Source: an uncultured Sphingomonas sp. (GTDB lineage Bacteria; Pseudomonadota; Alphaproteobacteria; Sphingomonadales; Sphingomonadaceae). Taken from it: a stretch of 61,464 nucleotides of DNA. Of the stretch, positions 56,596 through 61,464 are shown piece by piece. Positions within the stretch are counted from its first letter, which is position 1. Every line of letters begins with the position of its first letter. A program made the position numbers and the translations under genes. The stretch lies in assembly GCA_913775315.1 (NCBI GenBank), contig CAJYIX010000018.1, positions 1 through 61,464 on the forward strand, read 5' to 3'. The notes below the pieces were generated by a model. It saw only the letters and a list, made by a program, of their open reading frames with translations, was not told the DNA's origin and made no database searches.

Positions 56596-58503
56596 GTGAC
56601 CAGCGACGCCGAGATTGCACCGCGCGGCCAGCCGCCATTGTTCGTGCTTTCGTTCCGTCAGCGTGACGAACTCGCCAGCCTGGTGGCGCGGGGCGGGTGG
56701 CAGGCGGTCGCCGCCCGCCGCGGCGAAGCGGTGGAGCGGCGCTTTCGCGCATCGGGCGCATCGATCGCTCTGATCGACGCGCGCGGCGCTTTCGAGGATG
56801 GCCTGATCGCCGCTCGCGCGCTGGGCGAGGCGATCGAGCGGCCGGCGGCGATGCTGGTCTGCGTCTCTAAGACCGACCTGTCGCGGTTAGGTGCGCTCTA
56901 CGACGCCGGCGCGACGCATTTCCTCGCGAGCCCGTTCGGTGAGGAGGAGTTGCTTCACGCGCTCCGTTTCGCCGCGCGCGGGGCCGAACCGCGCGGCGGC
57001 GGGGTCGCTCGCGATCTGATCGGCTGGCGCTGGGATCCCGAACGGCGGCGCGTCCAGCTCTCGCCGCTGCTGGCCCGGCTGTCCGACCAGCCCGACTCGT
57101 TGACGCTGCGCGCCGCGATGCGTCTGCTGACGCGAGAGGCGCGGGACGACCTGCGCGCGGCCTTGCGCGGGATCCAGGGCGCGACCGCACTCGTTCAGAC
57201 GATCGAGCCGCTGGGCCGCGTCGTCCAGCATCTGCAGCGCGATCCGCGCACCGGCCGGCTGCTGGCGCTGGTCGAACCGCTCGGCGCCCCGCCCGACGTC
57301 GCGGTGCTGCTGCGCGAGGCGATGCCGCGCGTTCGGGATGCGGCGGGCGCGCGCCGCTGGATCGAACATGCGCTGGCTGAGGGGGAGGTTCACCTGCTCG
57401 CCGTGTCGCTGGCGCGGCTCGATATCGTCAACTTGGCCTATGGGCGCGGGGCGGGGGACCGGCTGATCCAGTCGGCGGCGCGGCGGATCGACGATGCGCT
57501 GGGGCCGCTCGGCGGCAGCCGGCCGCTGGTGGCGCGCCTCGACGGGACCGAGTTCGCGGTCCTGTCGCGCCGGCCGCTGGACGAGGCGGCGCCCGCGATC
57601 GAAGCGGCGTTGGCGCGGCCGTTCGTGGTCGAGGGCGAGCTGATGCCGCTCGGCGCAGCGCTGCGCACCGTGACGAGCCGCCCGGGCGACGACGCCGCGG
57701 CGCTGCTTCGCCGGTTGAGTGAGGGGGACGAGGCGCAGCCGGTGTCGATCGACACGCTCGCGGTGCAGCTTCGCGACGCGATGGATGCGGGCCAGGTCGA
57801 TATACTGTGGCAGCCGCAGGTGGCGATCGCCAGCGGCGCGATCGTTGGGGTCGAGGCGCTGGCGCGGTGGCGGCATCCGCAGCTCGGCGAACTGGGCGCC
57901 GAGCCGTTGTTCGCCGCGGCCGATCGCGCGGGCCTGTCGACGGCGTTGTCCGATCACGTCCAGGCACTGGCGCTCCGGCGGGCGGCGAAATGGCCCGCCA
58001 GGCTCAAGACCCTGCGGGTGTCGATCAACGTGACCGCGGGGGATGTGGCGCGCGCGGGCTTTGCCGACCGGCTGCTCGACCGCGTCGACGCGAGCGGCTT
58101 TCCGCGCGGGCGGCTGACGGTCGAGATTACCGAAAGCGGGCTGATGGCGGAGCTCGGCGAAGCGGCGCGGCTGCTGGCCGAACTGCGCCGCGCCGGACTT
58201 CGCGTCGCGATCGACGATTTTGGGACCGGCTATTCGAGCCTTGCCTATCTGAAGGCGCTGCCGCTCGACTATCTCAAGATCGACAAGGCGCTGGCGCAGG
58301 ATATCGGCGGGACCGCGCGCGACCGCATCGTCGTGCGCGGCGTCATCGACATGGCGCGCTCGCTGGGCCTGTCCGTGGTGGCGGAGGGGGTCGAGACCGA
58401 GACGCAGCTCGAATTGCTGGCGGCGGAGGGGTGTCAGTATTTCCAGGGTTTTCTATGCGCGCCGCCGCTGACGCTGGAGGCGCTGGAGGGATTGGTGGGC
58501 TGA
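56596..58503 (+). CDS. REC-like/PAS-like/degenerate GGDEF/EAL c-di-GMP protein
   Basis: A 635-residue cytoplasmic protein of the c-di-GMP network. An N-terminal domain resembles a receiver (ALIDARGAFEDG and AGATHFLASPFGEEEL) though the acceptor pattern is unclear. A PAS-like region (about 130-240) follows. The GGDEF domain is degenerate: the signature reads DGTEF, so cyclase activity is unlikely. The EAL domain looks complete: VEALARWRHP, INVTAGD, ITESGLM, DDFGTGYSSLAYL, KIDKALAQD and AEGVETE. It should hydrolyse c-di-GMP. GTG 56596 with AAGGGG five bases upstream is taken; an earlier GTG (56527) is possible. Confidence 0.85.
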   Translation: MTSDAEIAPRGQPPLFVLSFRQRDELASLVARGGWQAVAARRGEAVERRFRASGASIALIDARGAFEDGLIAARALGEAIERPAAMLVCVSKTDLSRLGALYDAGATHFLASPFGEEELLHALRFAARGAEPRGGGVARDLIGWRWDPERRRVQLSPLLARLSDQPDSLTLRAAMRLLTREARDDLRAALRGIQGATALVQTIEPLGRVVQHLQRDPRTGRLLALVEPLGAPPDVAVLLREAMPRVRDAAGARRWIEHALAEGEVHLLAVSLARLDIVNLAYGRGAGDRLIQSAARRIDDALGPLGGSRPLVARLDGTEFAVLSRRPLDEAAPAIEAALARPFVVEGELMPLGAALRTVTSRPGDDAAALLRRLSEGDEAQPVSIDTLAVQLRDAMDAGQVDILWQPQVAIASGAIVGVEALARWRHPQLGELGAEPLFAAADRAGLSTALSDHVQALALRRAAKWPARLKTLRVSINVTAGDVARAGFADRLLDRVDASGFPRGRLTVEITESGLMAELGEAARLLAELRRAGLRVAIDDFGTGYSSLAYLKALPLDYLKIDKALAQDIGGTARDRIVVRGVIDMARSLGLSVVAEGVETETQLELLAAEGCQYFQGFLCAPPLTLEALEGLVG

Positions 58504-58621
58504 AACCCGGAGTCCGTACCCCGGCAAAGGTCGGAGTCCGGTCACGGCGCCCCTAGTTGGCTTGCAGGGCCGCGGCGGCATCCCAACCGGACCCCAGCCT
58601 TCGCCGGGGCACGCACTGCGG
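58503..58621. repeat. Inverted pair of palindromic repeats between convergent genes
   Basis: A copy of the form GGACCCCAGCCTTCGCCGGG (58589-58612) and a diverged inverted copy (58516-58539, beginning GTACCCCGGCAAAGG) face each other between the EAL gene and argC. The argC stop lies immediately beside the repeat. It could act as a bidirectional terminator. It differs in sequence from the repeat at 30285-30390. Confidence 0.6.
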
Positions 58622-59551
58622 TTAGACCCGCAGCCCCGCCGCCGGGTCCAGCCCCGCCATCAGGTTGAGGTTCTGCACCGCCGCGCCGCCCGCGCCCTTG
58701 CCCAGATTGTCGAGCGTGGCGATCAGCCGTGCCTGGCCGCTCGCCGCGTTCCCGAACGCGCGCAGCGTCATGCGATCGGTCCCGGCATCCGCCTCGATCT
58801 CGACGCTCGTCGCTTCCTCGCTGGCGGCGACGCGGACCAGCGGCTGGTCGCGATACGCCTCTCGCCAAGCTGCCTCGATCGCGGCCAACGAGGGCTTGCG
58901 GGGCAGGGCATGGAGCGCCAGCGGCACCTCGACCAGCATGCCGCGATAGGTGCGAGCCACTGCGGGCTGGAAGATCGGCGGATGCGCGATGCGGGCATGG
59001 CGCTGCATTTCGGGCAGGTGCTTGTGCGACAGCGACAGGGCGTAGGCGCGGTGCGCGGTCTTGGTCTCGCCGCTCTCGAACTCGGCAATCATCGCCTTGC
59101 CGCCGCCCGAATAGCCCGACACCGCGTTGACGCTGAGCGGCCATTCGTGCGGCACCAGCCCGGTGCGGACGAGCGGCCGGACAAGCGCGAGAAAGCCGGT
59201 CGGATAGCAGCCCGGATTGCTGACGCGGGCCGCTTCGGCGATCGCCGCAGCCTGGACCGGCTCGAGCTCGGGAAAGCCATAGGTCCAGCCATCGGCGACG
59301 CGGTGCGCGCTCGATGCGTCGATCACGCGGACGGCGGGGTTGCGGATCAGCTCCACCGCCTCACGCGCGGCGTCGTCGGGCAGGCAGAGGATGACGAAGT
59401 CGGCGGCGTTGAGTGCCTCTGCTCGCGCGGCCGGGTCCTTGCGCGCATCGCCTTCCAGCGCCGTCACATGGAACTCGGGCCGGTCGGCCAGCCGCTCGCG
59501 GATTTCCAGGCCGGTGGTGCCCGCGCCGCCGTCGATGAAGACGCTGCGCAT
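58622..59551 (-). CDS. argC: N-acetyl-gamma-glutamyl-phosphate reductase
   Basis: Arginine biosynthesis enzyme that reduces N-acetylglutamyl phosphate. The 309-residue protein is the shorter form, with the nucleotide-binding DGGAGTTGLEIRERL at the start and the catalytic cysteine in SNPGCYPTGF. Catalytic His/Glu motifs HKHLPEMQRHAR and the C-terminal NLGKGAGGAAVQNLNLMAGL are typical. Its ATG overlaps the stop of the upstream SH3/NlpC-like gene by one base. The stop is right beside the repeat pair. Confidence 0.95.
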   Translation of the reverse strand: MRSVFIDGGAGTTGLEIRERLADRPEFHVTALEGDARKDPAARAEALNAADFVILCLPDDAAREAVELIRNPAVRVIDASSAHRVADGWTYGFPELEPVQAAAIAEAARVSNPGCYPTGFLALVRPLVRTGLVPHEWPLSVNAVSGYSGGGKAMIAEFESGETKTAHRAYALSLSHKHLPEMQRHARIAHPPIFQPAVARTYRGMLVEVPLALHALPRKPSLAAIEAAWREAYRDQPLVRVAASEEATSVEIEADAGTDRMTLRAFGNAASGQARLIATLDNLGKGAGGAAVQNLNLMAGLDPAAGLRV

Positions 59552-60447
59552 CAGCCGAGCGTGCCGTGTGCAACGGGCGCGCCGTGGCGTTCGATCAGCG
59601 TCGAAAGGCGTTCGCGCCCGACCCGGCCCTCGACATGTACCGCACTGACGGCGTCGACCATGATCGCCAGATGCTGGTCGGCGAACACTGTGACGTCGCC
59701 AGCCGCTGGAGCCTGACTGCCGGGCGCAACCGATGACACGATCAGGTCGGGCAGCCGCGGCACGGCGAAGCCCGCGACATCGTGCGCCAGGAAGATCAGG
59801 CCCGCGCCGTCGACGCCCGCCCCCGACCGACCGCCGGTGCGCTCGCTCGCGCCGATCATGCGCAGCGCCGCGGCGATCACCTCGGCGCGGTCGGGCTCGC
59901 CCACCGGACGCACCGCATCGGCAGCAACATAGCCATGGTCAGTGAGCAGGAAGTCCCCGCGCTCACCCAGCGCGGCGATCCGGCTGCCCATCGGCAGCGC
60001 AGCCAGCGTCGCGGCATTGCGGTCGGGCGCCTCGCCTAGCGTCGCCTCTCGCGCGCAGATCACGTGCGTAGCGGCGACGGCCTCGCCCAGCAGGCCTTCG
60101 GCGACATAGCCCACCATCCCGTCGGTCAGCGACCGGCCCCAGGCATGACCGCCGCTCAGTTCGAGCAGGTCGAAGGCATCGCCGGGGAGCAGTTCCGACA
60201 CTGCCGGACCGCCCGGCGATTCGAGGATCTGACCCGCTGCCAGCGCGGTCTGCATTCGCGCCTCGGCATAATGCGGGGCGAACACGCGATCGGCGAGGCG
60301 CAGGTCGGTCAGGTCCGCGCGCACCGCGTCGATCCGCGGGTCGAGCCGGACCGACCGGCCCGTCAGGGCATGGCGTTCACGCGGTCCCGATTCCGTTGCC
60401 GCGGGGATAGGCGTCGTCTGCCCCGAGGAAATGCCCGAATTCTGCAA
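59551..60447 (-). CDS. SH3/NlpC-P60-like protein with altered catalytic site
   Basis: A 271- to 298-residue protein of the sphingomonad NlpC/P60 cell-wall hydrolase type: an SH3-like half (PHYAEARMQTALAAGQIL and a second copy near TLGEAPDRNAATLAAL), then an NlpC/P60 core. The usual DCSGL nucleophile motif reads DGAGL here (Gly replaces Cys), and the neighbouring PYLWGGR is reduced to RTGGRSGAG; the late histidine region (DQHLAIMVD) is present. It is probably not a peptidase. The start is unclear: TTG 60447 overlaps marR by 71 bases, and CTG 60366 (reads MTGRSVRLDP) would remove the overlap. Confidence 0.65.
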   Translation of the reverse strand: MQNSGISSGQTTPIPAATESGPRERHALTGRSVRLDPRIDAVRADLTDLRLADRVFAPHYAEARMQTALAAGQILESPGGPAVSELLPGDAFDLLELSGGHAWGRSLTDGMVGYVAEGLLGEAVAATHVICAREATLGEAPDRNAATLAALPMGSRIAALGERGDFLLTDHGYVAADAVRPVGEPDRAEVIAAALRMIGASERTGGRSGAGVDGAGLIFLAHDVAGFAVPRLPDLIVSSVAPGSQAPAAGDVTVFADQHLAIMVDAVSAVHVEGRVGRERLSTLIERHGAPVAHGTLG

Positions 60448-60751
60448 GAAAGTCCGCCCCTTCCGGTGTGCGCGTCACGAAGATGTTGCGCTTGTCGCTA
60501 TCGTCGCGCTGCCGACGCAGATAGCCGAGCGCGCCCAGCCTGTTCAAGGCGCGCGTGACGACCGGCTTCGAAACGTTGAGCGCCCGGGCAAGACCGCGCA
60601 CTGTATGGGGGCCGGGTTCGAGGTAGACGAGCATCAGCAGAGCCATCTGGCGATTGGTCAGATCGGGCTCGCCCGAGCGGACATAGTCGACCAGCGTTTG
60701 CATCCACGAGGATAGTGCAGCGGGGGTGATCGCATTCACGCGCGAATCCAT
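60377..60751 (-). CDS. MarR family transcriptional regulator
   Basis: A 124-residue winged-helix regulator. The core DLTNRQMALLMLVYLEPGPHTVRGLARALNVSKPVVTRALNRL contains the recognition helix and the KPVVTRAL motif, followed by the wing YLRRQRDDSDKRN. ATG 60751 has GGAG upstream. It is the first gene of a minus-strand run with the SH3/NlpC-like gene and argC; it may regulate itself and the divergent secG leader region. Ligand unknown. Confidence 0.88.
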   Translation of the reverse strand: MDSRVNAITPAALSSWMQTLVDYVRSGEPDLTNRQMALLMLVYLEPGPHTVRGLARALNVSKPVVTRALNRLGALGYLRRQRDDSDKRNIFVTRTPEGADFLAEFGHFLGADDAYPRGNGIGTA

Positions 60752-60843
60752 ATCGTTACAGCTCCGCAAGCACGGACGCTCTCTGCGCACCTGAACGCCC
60801 CTGCGGCGCTGCGGTTTCGCGGCGTTTCGCAAATGTCACATTC

Positions 60844-60965
60844 ATCCAGTTTCGCGGCCCAAAAGGGGTATCCGCCCGGCCGGGCGAGGCCGTGGTTGAT
60901 CCCGCGGCGCGCCCGGCTTATGTGCGCCCCAAGCCGGGCGCCGCCGATGCGCCCCAAAACTGGAT
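60844..60965. promoter_or_regulatory. Folded leader candidate upstream of secG
   Basis: ATCCAGTTT (60844-60852) pairs perfectly with AAACTGGAT (60957-60965), enclosing about 104 bases and ending 12 bases before the secG ATG. Inside are GCGCCCGGCTT/AAGCCGGGCGC (60909-60919 and 60931-60941, 11 bp perfect) and a perfect CGCCCGG/CCGGGCG palindrome near 60873-60886. GGGG (60865-60868) could add pairs with CCCC (60952-60955). No T-run, so it is not a terminator. It may be a regulatory leader or a folded repeat. Confidence 0.4.
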
Positions 60966-60977
60966 TCCTGGTCTCCG

Positions 60978-61379
60978 ATGCTGTTCTCCTTCCTTCTCGT
61001 GGTGCATGCGATCATCGCCGCGCTGCTCGTCACCGTCATCCTGATGCAGCAGTCGGAGGGCGGCGGCCTGACCTCGAGCGGCAGCCCCTCGGGCCTGATG
61101 TCGGCGCGCGGTGCCGCCAATTTCCTGACGCGCGCGACCGCGGTACTGGCGGGCCTGTTCATCGGCATGAGCATCCTGCTCGCGGTGATCGCCGCGACGC
61201 GCAGCAACAATGCGATCGACACAAGCCTGGCGCGGCCGACCGCGGCGGCGCCCGCCGCCCCGACCGGCCCCGCCCCGGCGGCGGCTCCCGGTGTCGACCC
61301 GCTCGACGCGGCGGCCGGCGCGGTGGCGGCGAACCAGGCGGCGCCCGCCGCCGGCAATTCGAGCGCGCCGGGCCGCTGA
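60978..61379 (+). CDS. secG: Preprotein translocase subunit SecG
   Basis: Small subunit of the SecYEG channel that assists protein export. The 133-residue protein has two membrane segments, FLLVVHAIIAALLVTVILM and ATAVLAGLFIGMSILLAVI, joined by the conserved GGGLTSSGSPSGLMSARGAANFLTR-like loop (shown in part). The C-terminus is an alanine/proline-rich tail, longer than in E. coli SecG and typical of alphaproteobacteria. No clear ribosome binding site precedes ATG 60978. Nothing callable follows in the last 85 bases of the window. Confidence 0.93.
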   Translation: MLFSFLLVVHAIIAALLVTVILMQQSEGGGLTSSGSPSGLMSARGAANFLTRATAVLAGLFIGMSILLAVIAATRSNNAIDTSLARPTAAAPAAPTGPAPAAAPGVDPLDAAAGAVAANQAAPAAGNSSAPGR

Positions 61380-61464
61380 GCCCCGCTGCTCGCGAGCCTC
61401 GTCTCGCATGATTTTTCGAGAGCGTGCGGATTCGCGCGCTTGGTCCCCATGACTTTCGGCGTTA

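Noticed and set aside
61380-61464. Start of a gene at ATG 61450 after secG
   Set aside because: Only five codons remain in the window and they match no expected protein such as PyrG; not callable.

Overview
The window is a high-GC (clearly above 60 %) chromosomal segment from an alphaproteobacterium, most likely a sphingomonad (Sphingomonas or a close relative). This is inferred from the combination of a class II DAHP synthase, a zwf-pgl-edd-glk-eda Entner-Doudoroff cluster, XrtA/PEP-CTERM-type exopolysaccharide regulators (PrsK/PrsR), a circularly permuted ATP-grasp/alpha-E/transglutaminase trio, lolCE-lolD and dnaX-ybaB. No phage, integrase, transposase, plasmid or CRISPR signal is visible. 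Genes are tightly packed and many neighbours overlap at ATGA.

Layout. 1-7632 (+): 3' part of carB, greA, a rhomboid protease, an aldose-epimerase-like protein, an MFS exporter and prfC. 7649-8697 (-): a small lipoprotein and an EI24/CysZ-like membrane protein. 8792-11037 (+): adenosine kinase and a secreted M19 dipeptidase. 11034-18462 (-): an SMR guanidinium/multidrug exporter, a small membrane protein, and then a surface-polysaccharide block (sugar transferase, PrsK, PrsR, TPR protein). 18633-20532 (+): GDP-mannose pyrophosphorylase, an HNH protein and a VOC protein. 20529-22118 (-): a class II DAHP synthase whose reading frame is open in frame with an upstream helix-turn-helix segment. 22258-25526 (+): the ATP-grasp/alpha-E/transglutaminase trio. 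25527-25875 is the only gene-free stretch over 300 bp; it holds a strong minus-strand terminator and a probable structured RNA. 25876-30276 (+): lolCE, lolD, glutathione peroxidase, dnaX, ybaB. 30354-35185 (-): glycosyltransferase, OsmC-like protein, glycine-zipper protein, mutS. 35322-38239 (+): malic enzyme and a Tat-type cyclophilin. 38226-53100 (-): APC permease, KefB-like antiporter, the complete Entner-Doudoroff set and a tripartite RND efflux system, ten genes on one strand. 53378-54383 (+): ferredoxin-NADP reductase and tRNA-Asn. 54446-56495 (-): small membrane protein, nadK, moaA. 56596-58503 (+): an EAL-domain protein with a degenerate GGDEF. 58622-60751 (-): argC, an SH3/NlpC-P60-like protein and a MarR regulator. 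60978-61379 (+): secG. The last 85 bases hold no gene I can call.

How the genes work together. Glk, Zwf, Pgl, Edd and Eda take glucose through the Entner-Doudoroff route to pyruvate and glyceraldehyde-3-phosphate, with malic enzyme nearby. PrsK/PrsR with the polyprenyl-phosphate sugar transferase and GDP-mannose synthesis form a capsule or EPS control and initiation block, but no exosortase lies in the window. Most of the rest is housekeeping: pyrimidine and arginine synthesis, lipoprotein release, replication clamp loading, mismatch repair and protein export.

The points most worth a second look are the HTH-DAHP synthase reading frame with a palindrome just upstream, the terminated minus-strand RNA candidate at about 25563-25740, two cysteine-peptidase-fold proteins whose expected catalytic Cys is Gly, a palindromic repeat that supplies the C-terminus of a glycosyltransferase, and folded or palindromic elements upstream of secG and zwf.
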